Assembly (NCBI RefSeq): GCF_025602895.1
Contig: NW_026516206.1
Coordinates: 558,001 to 622,000, forward strand
Source of the DNA: Polychytrium aggregatum
Lineage: Eukaryota; Chytridiomycota; Chytridiomycetes; Polychytriales
Length of the DNA stretch: 64,000 nucleotides
Direction: 5' to 3'
The position numbers and the translations under genes are program-made. The notes beneath the pieces are model-generated. The model was not told the origin of the DNA, searched no databases, and saw nothing but the letters and a program-made list of their open reading frames with translations. Below are positions 1 through 9,172 of this stretch, piece after piece. Positions within the stretch are counted from its first letter, which is position 1. Every line of letters starts with the position of its first letter.

Positions 1-415
1 TCAAGATGGCCATGGGGCACTTTGGCGAGATTTCCCAGTGAATGTCCTTTGGATCGTCAAAGAAGCCCAGGGGCTTGGAGGTGGCCTCGTGGCAGAAGAA
101 GCACTCGCATCGATCGGGTAGGTCGGGGGTTGGACTGAAGTAGAACCCGCAGCGCGAAAGCTGTAATGAGGATAGCCAGCGATCAGTTTCGCTTGCAACG
201 GCTGTCTGCGGGCGAGAGCAAGGATCTGGAAAGCAAGAGCGTGCGCAGATGGGATGCGGCAGCTGCAGCTACAGGAAGGTGCCGGGGGTGGGAGCAGGGC
301 TTACGGATTGGGGAGTGAGCAGGGCGCCGGCGGGGGCCTTCTTGGTGATGCGGTGAGGCCAAGTCGGCTTCTTGGTCCGCCGGAAGGACTTTTCTCTCAG
401 CTCCTGGAACCGCAT
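1..415 (-). CDS. BIR-domain protein (Bir1/survivin-like), 3' end outside window
   Basis: Two visible exons, 415-305 and 160-1, joined in phase 0 (donor gtaagc, acceptor ttacag). The protein starts MRFQELREKSF and continues through a TKKPTWPH segment, then CGFYFSP, CECFFCHEA, GFFDDPKDIHWE and SPKCPM. This is the order of a BIR zinc-binding domain: R-x4-SF near the start, AGFYF-like strand, C-x2-C, then a Dx5H-type spacing and a final Cys. BIR proteins in fungi are chromosomal-passenger (Bir1) type rather than caspase inhibitors, so a role in chromosome segregation is the family expectation. The exon runs off position 1, so the rest of the protein is not seen. The ATG at 415 was chosen because it lies just before the BIR R-x4-SF motif; an upstream in-frame ATG at 532 is also possible. 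The assignment rests on the motif pattern only. Confidence 0.7.
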
Positions 416-882
416 CGCTGGGAAAGGACTTGGTGTGCGGTGCGTTGGAGAAACACGGGCGTCGATTCGAGGCCAGAGCGAGGGAGAGGAGACCGAGGCA
501 CCCGTTTTCGCCAACGATCCAAGACAGGCCAAATTGAACCAAGGTCACGTGGACGGCTGTGGATTGGCTGTCTGCGGACCATGGAGCTGATGGCAGATGG
601 AAGGAAGCATGGCAACGGGAGCATATCTATTGATGCCATGGAGAGACTGGTTTGCAGCCCGCTCATGGTGGAGCCGGATGCATCGCGGCTCTGAGTGTCC
701 GCAGCCTGGACAGACTACTCGGAGACAGCGATGGCCTCGCAGACGACATGTGAACAGGAGCCAAGCGTCTGGCTGACCCAGTTTTGGTCCAGCAGCAGCA
801 GCCGATTCTCACTGCCAGGTGGATAGCTTCGCGGCAATTTCTGGTTCGGAGGGCAGCAGGAGACACACGGATGAATACAACA
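416..882. other. Intergenic spacer
   Basis: Spacer between the start of the BIR gene and the 3' end of TIP41, both on the minus strand. It should hold the BIR promoter and TIP41 3' UTR. I see no TATA box, RNA gene or repeat in it. Confidence 0.5.
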
Positions 883-2486
883 TCAGCCACGGACCATGCT
901 GGATATCCATACTTGGGCAAACTCGACGATCGGCAGCAGTTGCTGGGCTGTGGTTGCAGAGCGATTGAACCCAGCTATTCCACACACACACACACCCAAA
1001 TCTTAAGGCCTGGTCACCACGAAAATAGAGCATAGCCGGCTGGCTCTCGGCTCTCGGCTCTCGGCTCTCGGCTCTCGGCTCTCGGCTCTCGGCTCTCGGC
1101 TCTCGCAGTGCGCTGGGTATTACCTTGGTCACCTCTGAGTACGTGGCCGCTCGCGAGGTGTATTCCCTGACGAGAATGCTCTTTCCGAATTCGTGATAGA
1201 TGCGGGTCTCGTTGATGCGGAACGTGACGTTGTCGACTCGCAAGAAGAATCGCAGCAGCACCAGGAAGCACGAGGGCATGACTCGCTGGGTATGGAGAGG
1301 CGGTACAGAGTGTCAACATGCCGAAGAACTGCAAGGACGAGGTGGGTCCCTCTTCTGGCAAGCACCGAGCTGCAAGTGAATAACAAGACTTACAATCCGG
1401 GCCGTCATACAGGAGATGCCATTGTCATGCAGTTCGTCTTCATACAAGACCAGCTCGTCATAGAATAATATGGGCTCTGGGAGCCGCAGACGGTCGAGGT
1501 CAACCCCGACCAATGACGGTTCGAACTGGAGAGGGCAATGCAACAAGTGAGCAACACTCTGGCCACGTAGTTCCGGCGCCGCTGCTGCAGGACACGGGGG
1601 GTACCTTAGCGCCAAGCGAGGAAGAGAGAGTGCCCGAGTACGACGACAAGTAGATCCAGTTGTAGGGCTTGACGACATCCTTGATCTGATCGTTGGCTTC
1701 GAGGCTGGGATCGATGGCTGGTTGTCAGCAGTCGGCGATGAGCCATGCGTCGAGATCGACAAACAGATCCGGCAGCCAAGATGCAGCCCGGCCCCTCCCC
1801 GGGTCGGAGCAATTGCCGACATAGCACCACATCGACCCCAACGGCATCGGCGTTGTGGAAGTGGAGGCGATACCTCATCTTGGTCCAGTGCTCGGCGTGA
1901 GCGACCTGGACAGACTTGTGTTCGGACTCGGGAATGCTGGCGACGTTGCGAAGGGCATCGAGGGCGCTGATGGAGTACTGGAAACCCGACGAGTGCTTGA
2001 GTTCGATAGCATTGTTTCCAAAGAACATTTCTGGAAACGGCATCTGGATCTCCTTTGAGGCACTAGAGAGGAACGAGGATTCCCCGGGATGAGGAGGTGG
2101 GTGATGGTGAGCTGCGGCTTTGAGTCTGCTTGGTAAATGGTGGTGGTGACTGTGGCAGGAAATGCCATCGCAACGATAGGAAACGAAGGGCGATGCTTGA
2201 CGAGCAGATGCGGACACTGAGGATATGCGACAAGCACGTGTGATGGTCGAGCGGCTCGATCGGCAAACAGGAACGTAGGGTACTTGTCGATCTCGGCAGA
2301 GTTGAATATGGGGTGCTTCTTTGTGGTGATGGTCCAGCCAGCATGTGCGATGGAGTTGACGGCGCCGGAGGAGAATGTGGTGTGCGGGACAGGATGGCTG
2401 TGGTGGATGGTGGTGCCGGCCTTGGGCTCTGCCGGAGCAGCCGAGACGATCGAGACCGAGGCAGGCGGGAGGGTGCGGTTGAGCAT
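883..2486 (-). CDS. TIP41: TIP41-family protein (TOR/PP2A pathway regulator)
   Basis: Six exons, all phases closing: 2486-2284, 2062-1874, 1704-1605, 1525-1394, 1285-1124, 942-883, giving 281 aa. Diagnostic family blocks appear in order: WTITTKKHPIFNS, the PEMFFGNNAIELKH block, VKPYNWIYLSSYSGTL (family VKPFDWT...YKGTL), LPEPILFYDELVLYEDELHDNG, MPSCFLVLLRFFLRVDNV and a terminal QLLPIVE. TIP41 binds the PP2A-like phosphatase system (Tap42/PP2Ac) downstream of TOR and acts in cytosol and nucleus. The length is typical of the family. The last exon is only 60 bp and was placed by the LLPIVE match plus the cccag acceptor in phase 0. Intron 5 contains a heptamer minisatellite ending about 20 bp from the donor. 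Start ATG at 2486 is the first in-frame Met before the conserved block; a further upstream exon cannot be excluded. Confidence 0.9.
1042..1106. repeat. Heptamer minisatellite (GGCTCTC)n in TIP41 intron 5
   Basis: About nine consecutive copies of a 7-bp unit lie inside the last TIP41 intron, just downstream (on the minus strand) of its splice donor at 1123. Seven-bp units would shift frame if retained in mRNA. Confidence 0.85.
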
Positions 2487-3342
2487 GGAGCGAGTGTCGG
2501 GGACTGGGAGAAGAGCGATATCTAGGGCCGGGGTCTGGCCTCGTCTCAGCGCGGACGGCTTTGATGGAGGTGATCGGGACGAAACAGGATGCCCTTGGCT
2601 CGGAGCCGCTTTTCTTGGCCCAGAACGCACATGCCCAGCCAACGCACCCGACAACTCCAAAGCCCACAGACTCGATATCCGCGCCGCCGTGCTGCGATGC
2701 GAACGCTTCGTCCAGAGGCCCCTACAATCCTTCCCTCCACCATCGCCGGCATGTTCAAGGACGCCATGTGCGGTCGCTGGCTCGTCTCGCGGCAATCTGG
2801 ACGACACATTCGAGTCTGCGCTGTGTATTCGTCCTCGCTCGAGCTGCGACTCATGCATGGGAATCAGACGACGGCGCTCGGCGTGCTGCAAACGGCTCTC
2901 TCCTCCGCAGATGGCTCTCTCCTCCGCAGGCCGCGGGCGAAGCCGTCTGATTTCTCATGTGCTGCGGGCGATGCGGGCGATGGTTGAACCCAAAAGTGAC
3001 GACTTGCTCATCCGCCCCCAGTGCCGCGTTCCACAACGGCGCAATCGCGCTGCGCACACTGTGCGAGTGTTTGTGCAGCTGTGCTGTCGCGACTCACCAT
3101 TGGTCAGCGCCCGGTTGATAGCCTGCGTTTTTTGGGGGGGGGTTGCTTCGTTTTCTTGCTGGCTTTGGCTCATCGCAGGCACCCGCCCTCATCAGCCGCT
3201 ATCTCGCATCGCTCCTGCTGTCCCATCTGCTCCTGCCTGCCTGCCTGCCTGCTCCGTGCTTGCCATTTCCTTAAAGCCAGCAAGTGCAGCCTGATTGCAC
3301 CCTCGCTCCACTGGCTCTCGTGCTTGCTCGCATCTCCGCAAA
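2487..3342. other. Divergent promoter region TIP41 / IDO
   Basis: An 856-bp spacer between the start codons of divergently transcribed TIP41 (minus) and the dioxygenase gene (plus). It contains a G-run near 3132-3140 and a CCTG tandem near 3236-3251 and is pyrimidine-rich just before the IDO start. ORFs across it are GC-driven shadows. No clear TATA box was found. Confidence 0.4.
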
Positions 3343-5584
3343 ATGCAGTCCGCCGTGCCCTCGACATGGACTCCTCCCAGGCTGGAGGACTACCTGATAG
3401 ATGCCGTCTACGGATTCCTGCCGGTCAACCCGCCGCCCCTTCGCCGCCTCCCGGAGTACTTTGAGCCTTGGGAGTTGCTCCTGGACGACATCTCGGCTCT
3501 CCTTCTTGTTGGTGCCCTCCGCACCCGCATCGAAAAGGTCCGTGTCGCTGTGAATCTGCCGCACGAATTCCTCGCTCTCTGGGCAGCCACGACTCCGGCT
3601 CCAACCCCGGCTCAATGCAGCCGGCATGGAGCCATCGCCATTCATTCGCCAGTGCTGCAACAGAGCGCCGCATATTCATGCGGTCGCCGGCCAAGCGGTA
3701 TCTCTTACCCTCCCCCCTCTGCTTGTTGTACTCTCCACCGACAGCTGCCGGTCATGGATACCTCCAAGCTTTCGAATCTGCGGGAGACACAGCGGGCATA
3801 CCTCGTGCTCTCATACTTGGCTCATGGCTATGTCTGGCAGGACAAGACCAATGTCGCGCAGGTAGGGAGTCGGCCAGGCTGCTGTGGCTGTCCTCGTCCA
3901 AGTGCCAAGCGGATCGGCACGAGTGCCTCTCATTCTCCCGCCTTCTTTTTGGTCTTCTTGAGGACGTGAATCGGGCTGCACCCAATCTCCTGTGATATGC
4001 TTTGGTGCATTGTCTGACATTGTCTGACATTGTCGCCGCGGACTCGGGGGGCCTCCGTCTCGTGCCCTGGACTCGCAGATCCTTCCCAAGAACATTGCCG
4101 TCCCTTGGAACGAGGTCTCCACAAACCTGGGCCACAAGCCCGTGCTGTCCTATGCCGCTGTCGAGCTCTACAACTACAAGCTTCTGGATCCCGAAGGACC
4201 GTGTGACCTCAGGTAGCGGAAATGCGAGAGCACACAGCAGTCCGAGACTCGAACCGAGAGAACCTCGGCTCTGAGGGTGCTGCTCGAGGATGCATGCTCA
4301 CCCTTTCTGTTCGCGGCGACACAGCAACATGGCAACGCTGCACACCTTCACCGGCGGCACGGACGAGTCCTGGTTCTTCCTGGTCAGCTTGGGCATGGAG
4401 GCGGTGGGCGCCCACGCCCTGCCTGCCATTGTTGCCGCACAGTCGGCCATTGCCCGCCATGATCTCCCGGTGCTGTCGCAGTCGCTGTCTACCATCGCTG
4501 ACGCCATCAAGAAGATGGAGGACGTCCTGGTGCGGATGTACGAGAAGGTAAGCGCACCCGTGTACCCGAGCGCAGATGGACGGGTGATGGAGAGCAACTA
4601 TGTGTTGGAGGAAGGTGTGTCAATCGGCGCGGATATCCGTCCGGGTGAAAGCACATTCCCTTCAAGGACGTGCTCGCTGATACTGCCCTTGCTTCCTGCA
4701 GAACGACCCGCACATCTTCTACTACCGCATCCGGCCATTCGTCGCTGGATGGGAGGGCTCCGACGACCTGCCCAAGGGTCTGTTTTATGAGGGCATCCCC
4801 GACGAGAACGGCTCGTGGTCGACGGCAGATGGATCGTATCGCAAGTATGCCGGCGGTAGTGCTGGCCAGAGTGCTCTCATCCACAGCATCGATGCCGCCC
4901 TCGGAATCGAGCACTTTCCGACCCGCAACCGGGCGCTCATGAACATCAGCAGCGCCACCAATTCGCCGTCGGCATCCAACCCGGCCCTGCACGGTTCCCC
5001 AGCCGTGCCCAAGCCTGCTGCCGGTACAGCCGAAGCGGCAGACGCCCCCCGCAAGAACGTCATGCTGGAGATGCGCAACTACATGCCCGGCCCCCACCGA
5101 GCCTTTGTCGAAGCCATCGCCAGCGGTCCGTCGATCAAGGAGTTTGTGCGCACTCTCTCGGACGTTGTCAAGTGCCAGCCGACCGAGACCAGCGAGCAGA
5201 TGCGGCAGGTGTGCGCTGAATTCAATGTGTGTGTCGATGCCCTCAAGAGCTTCCGCGATAGCCACATGAAGATGGTGGCTCTCTACATTGTCTCGCAGTC
5301 GCGGAAGCGGACGCAGACTCAGACCGACGCCAACTCGCCAGACTCCCGCAGTCGCCAGATACCCAACGTAAGTGTGCGCGAATGCCAGGGTGTCTGGCTG
5401 GGCAGCAGGGGCGACAGCAGCGTGGCGGCATGATCGATTCTGCGAGACTAACGCCGAGTCGCTTCCTCTCTTGCTTGCCGACACCCAGTCCCTGGCTGCC
5501 CGTGGAACAGGCGGCACCAACCTGATTCCTTTCCTGAAGCAGTCACGGCAGGAAACCGTGGATGTGCGTGTCGATCTCGAATAG
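3343..5584 (+). CDS. IDO/BNA2: Indoleamine 2,3-dioxygenase (tryptophan to N-formylkynurenine)
   Basis: Six exons with consistent phases: 3343-3537, 3745-3861, 4079-4212, 4325-4547, 4702-5367, 5489-5584; 476 aa. It is a haem dioxygenase of the kynurenine/NAD+ pathway (fungal BNA2). Family blocks: GFLP near the N-terminus, LSYLAHGYVW, IAVPWNEVSTNLGHKPVLSY, ELYNYKLLDPEGP, FTGGTDESWFFLV, FYYRIRPFVAGW, YMPGPHRAFVEAI, FRDSHMKMVALYI and GTGGTNLIPFLKQSR. By analogy with human IDO1 His346, the His in FRDSH (about residue 411) is the proximal haem ligand. Residues about 300-340 form an Ala/Pro/Ser-rich insertion typical of the variable linker between small and large domains. Length is in the range of fungal IDOs. 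The product is expected to be cytosolic. A Fanzor-derived element begins about 150 bp after the stop. Confidence 0.95.
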
Positions 5585-5731
5585 ACGGGTCGCTGGCCAA
5601 TCTCGAGCCAACGTGTCCAGCGATCCCGCAGCGGCGTTTGATCAGCCAAAGAACCTGTATTCCTCTTCAATTTTGTCCACAGTCAGGAGCGCAGAAACGA
5701 GTCGCCGCCAATCGGCGCTGGTGACTTTTTA

Positions 5732-6038
5732 CAGGCAATCCAATAAAAAACGGGACACCCGGGATTTTGACCATTCATCGAATATTTTGTTACCCAATGC
5801 TATCGCGCGCTGGCCATGACCATTCGCCGGACAGTGTGGAATCGCGACGTCAATGCGGCGCGCAACATGATCACAGTGTGCAGGTCGATTGTGGAGACCG
5901 GAGAGCGACGTGAGGTCTTCACTCGGAGGCTGCCAAAGTGATCTGATCTATTTATTGTGGCTTTGCTTGACGCAAGCACAGCACATACTACATGTTCATG
6001 GAAACGGCTGTGGTGTCCCGTTTTTTCTGAATAAAGTG
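5732..6038 (+). mobile_element. Short non-autonomous Fanzor-derived element (copy 1)
   Basis: A 307-bp element flanked by TA on both sides (5730-5731 and 6039-6040). It begins CAGGCAATCCAAT and ends CTGAATAAAGTG; just inside are complementary arms (AAAAAACGGGACACC at the left, GGTGTCCCGTTTTTT at the right). Between them is a short 5' part, an open 41-codon ORF (5816-5941) encoding the Fanzor RuvC-III tail (VWNRDVNAARNM to TRRLPK), and a 97-bp non-coding tail. The same internal junction occurs in the copy at 46155-46462, so both descend from one deleted master copy. It lies in the 3' flank of the IDO gene in the same orientation and carries an AATAAA at its right end. Confidence 0.85.
5942..6038 (+). 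ncRNA. Candidate Fanzor guide-RNA scaffold (copy 1)
   Basis: Non-coding segment between the Fanzor-tail stop codon and the element end. It contains a potential stem (GGCTT at 5959-5963 with AAGC at 5974-5977) and the 22-nt core CTACATGTTCATGGAAACGG(CT) that is unchanged in all four copies with intact ends. In TnpB and Fanzor systems the guide RNA is encoded at the 3' end of the nuclease gene and runs into the flank, so this is the expected place. Expression and function are inference. Confidence 0.4.
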
Positions 6039-6337
6039 TAAATGCATGCATCGATTCTCCAGCGTTGCCCCCTGGCCTTCCAGGTCAATGTCGTGTGGGA
6101 GGTGTTTCCTGGCATAGATCCGGCCGCCGATCGAGCCCCAGGATAGCCACAGCGGATAAGGCGGTGTGGTGTGGTGTGGTGAAGCTGGTCTTCCAGCGCC
6201 AGTGGCTGTGCGAGTGCGACAAATCGGCAGAGGCATCCAGACACGGCCCTGGTGCTGTTTGCCAACATCTCGACCACACACCAACACTGCCATATTCGCG
6301 ACCACCCAACAGCTTCACGATCAGCAACGTCGAGACA

Positions 6338-6916
6338 ATGATTCGCAAGCCTGTCGCCGAGCCCACCAGCATGGAGGTGCGGACGAGAGCGAGGGACTTG
6401 GGTTGGGTGTTTCGGCGACACTCTGCGCTTGTGTCCGGCAGTTTTCGCCGACGAGATTCTCATTCGGGTTGCCTCTGCCTCTGGCCTCGCTCTTTGTCTC
6501 CACCCGACAGGATTACTCTGAATACGATGAGGCCATGGAAATCGACAACAGTGGGCCCGTCGGTCTGGTTTACGGACGCATGGGCTCTGGTGTCTTCCCG
6601 GAGGAATATGCAGGACCCGCCAAGCAGCGAGGAGCCCTTCGATCAGACGATGCCATCGTCGACAGAGACTTTTTCAACAGTGGGTATCCAGCGCTACGGC
6701 CAGCGAAGATGGGGGCAGCCCAGAGGCCAGCAACAGGGAGGGCTTTTGCCAAAGGATCGACGAGCCAGATACCTGCATTCCGGTCGATGGCCCAAGACAG
6801 TCGACCAAAGCACTGACGATGCCCCGCTCTAACGTGGTATCATACGTTTCTCTGTCTCTGCAGAGTTTGATGACGATTTTGATGACAAGGATATGACTGT
6901 GCCCAAGAAGGCTTGA
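6338..6916 (+). CDS. Small acidic protein, COP9 signalosome subunit 9-like
   Basis: Three short exons with matching phases: 6338-6376, 6511-6679, 6864-6916; 86 aa. The C-terminus contains DRDFFN followed by the acidic run FDDDFDDKD, resembling the DFFNDFEDLFDDDD tail of COPS9/CSNAP, the small subunit of the COP9 signalosome, and the middle has a GPVGLVYG segment comparable to the Gly/Leu stretch that precedes it. The family is short (about 57 aa in animals), so this would be a longer version with a 13-residue first exon. The second donor is gtgggt. The acidic DFFN motif is all that supports the name, so the call is tentative; a generic short acidic protein is the alternative. It starts 300 bp after the Fanzor-derived element. 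Confidence 0.5.
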
Positions 6917-8103
6917 ATCGGCGGAGGACGGCTCGCATTCTGCAGATGAGCAGGATTGGATTTGGAGTTTGCCGCAATGGCCTTGGCCGGGGACACCGAG
7001 ACGCTCGATGACGGAAACAACGCATTTGGCTGAGCAACACCGAGCGATCGATCGACGGATCTGGTCCTGGGACTCGCTAATCGCTCAAATGACGGTGCGG
7101 TCGGGGACCCTTCAGCAACTCAATTCTCCTGCCCTCCCCAGGCAACCGTCACGAGGAAACCGAGGCAGGAAATAATACATCACGTTCTCAGCACGCAACG
7201 AGCGGCCGATGGAGGGGGTGAGCCGAGCGCCGGAGCGAGCTGACGAACGTGGGACGCTGGTCTGCAAAATGCGGGTGGAAAATGGGGGGGGGAGAAGGGA
7301 GCCACCTGCAGAATGCGGGTGATGACGGTTGCAGGATGGACGACGACCGACAACGTGCTGCTGCCCAGAGCGGGGACGGTCCTGGTGTGAGCTCGATGGT
7401 GTCGATGTCGATGCTGCCGTGCTGGATGGCCGACGGTTCAGCACATCGACGCATCGGCACATCGGCATATGCCCGACACAAGGCCCTCTCCCCTCCCCTG
7501 GCAGGACATGCCGAGGCACAGGCGATTGCGCTGCTGTCGCCGGCTCGCCCATCCTGCAGGCCAGCGGACATGGTCCCTTGCTGGGCGGAAGCCTTCTGGC
7601 CCCCGACGGACGGCCAACCGATCTGGCGGGTGCGTTGGTCGGCTGCTGCGACCGGAAGCCGTGCAGTCCCTGTGGACGGCGGCAGCACACAGGCCCGGGT
7701 GCGACCCGGCGTGGCTTGGCTGCAAGGAGCCCTGCCCGAGCTGGCTTCCAGGGCTGCGACCCCAGCGCGGCGACGATTGGCTGCCGGGCGGCTGCCTCGT
7801 TTCGCACGACAAGCTGGGGAGTGCTGTCTTGTGGGTTTCGTCTGGGGATGGGCGGCTTGTGGGCTTCGTCTGGGGATTGGCGACGTCGCAATGGCCTGCC
7901 TCGCAATGCGTCGTAATGCGCTGGCTGCCAGACGGGTGCGCAAGAGTACTTGGCGAGCGTGCTGTGGAGGCACTCGGCGATGGCGATGGCGATGGCGATG
8001 GCGGAGCAGAGTGCCGCTGTTGGGCCGTCCGTGCTGGCCAGGGAGTCTGATTGACCGTGCTGCCGAGTACTAGTGCTTGGTGCAGGAAGCAGATCCCATG
8101 GCC

Positions 8104-8178
8104 TGCACCAGCATTTGCACTAGCATTTGCACCAGCATTTGCACCAGCATTTGCACCAGCATTTACACCAGCATTCGC
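8104..8178. repeat. 12-bp minisatellite (CACCAGCATTTG)n
   Basis: About six slightly diverged tandem copies of a 12-bp unit upstream of the NAD-GDH core promoter. Encodes repeating peptides in shadow frames but no gene is visible. Confidence 0.85.
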
Positions 8179-8510
8179 ATCTCCCGTGCCTTGCATGGCA
8201 TGGCATGCACGCCCTCCTCCTGCCCCCCCCCGAGATCGGCTGGCATCGCCGCGGTGGCGATCTTCCAAAATAAGGACGGCGGTCGGAGCGACAAGGCCGT
8301 CGCTCTCGCCACGCTCTCGCCGTTCTCTCGCCGCGCTCTCGTCCCCGCATACCACCCGGCGAGAGCGCCCTCGCCGGCGTCGCTGCCGTTCGCCTCCTCG
8401 GTCGTTCCCGTCCCTTGCCCAGCGGCCGCCTGGCTCTTCCGGCTCCGCGTCCTGCGGGTCCTCTGCTTTCCCGCGTTCCCGCACTGCTGCGACTACTCGC
8501 CCGGCCCGCA

Positions 8511-8516
8511 TATAAA
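8511..8516 (+). promoter_or_regulatory. Probable TATA box of the NAD-GDH gene
   Basis: TATAAA in a GC-rich context, followed by a pyrimidine-rich leader. A leader intron from 8691 (AAAG then gtagga) to 9113 (cttctccag) would join a 5' UTR exon to the coding exon starting at 9173. Confidence 0.55.
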
Positions 8517-9172
8517 TACCTCGGCGGCCTCCCCCGCTTCCACCGTCGCTGTCAAGTCTTTCCATTGCCTGCCCGCCTCGCTTTTGGTTCCCCCACCACC
8601 AGCCACATCCTCCGGCTGCCCGATCACTCTATACTCGTCCTCCATCCACACGATCGTGCATCGTCCCGCTTTCGCTCTCCCTCATCAAAGGTAGGATCAG
8701 CCACAGTCGCAGGCAGATCGGCCTCTCTTCCGACCTGGCCATCGATCCGCCACGGCGTCTGCTGCATCGCTGGTTTCCGCTTGTTCTTCCTTCTGCATCG
8801 GCCATTGCATTCGGCTCGTATGTTTGCGACAAAGTGCGCGTTTGCCATGATTGTTGCTCGCTCGTGTGCTGTGGTCCGATGGGCTGTCTGTATTTTCTCG
8901 CATGTTTTTGTTCTTGGAAGACTGTTTCATCTTTCGCCTTCGCGGGCGGCTGCCCATGCCATTCTGCCCATACCAATCCGCCTATGTGGTATCGGCAGTT
9001 GTGTCGGCAGCACTGGCAGCAAACGGCACATCGACGGTCGTCCTTCCTTTGGCCATTTTTGCGTTTGCACACAGATCCGCGTCTACCAGCCTCTCCCTCC
9101 TTTCCTTCTCCAGGCTGATCTGATTAACTCTCCCGTCCGCGCTCTAATTACCATGCAGAATCTCACGTCACA

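Larger units (their letters stand above)
6917..9172. other. Long upstream region of NAD-GDH
   Basis: A 2.2-kb GC-rich stretch with overlapping ORFs on several frames but no recognisable protein. Holds a 12-bp minisatellite, a TATA box at 8511-8516 and a probable leader intron (see separate entries). Confidence 0.5.
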
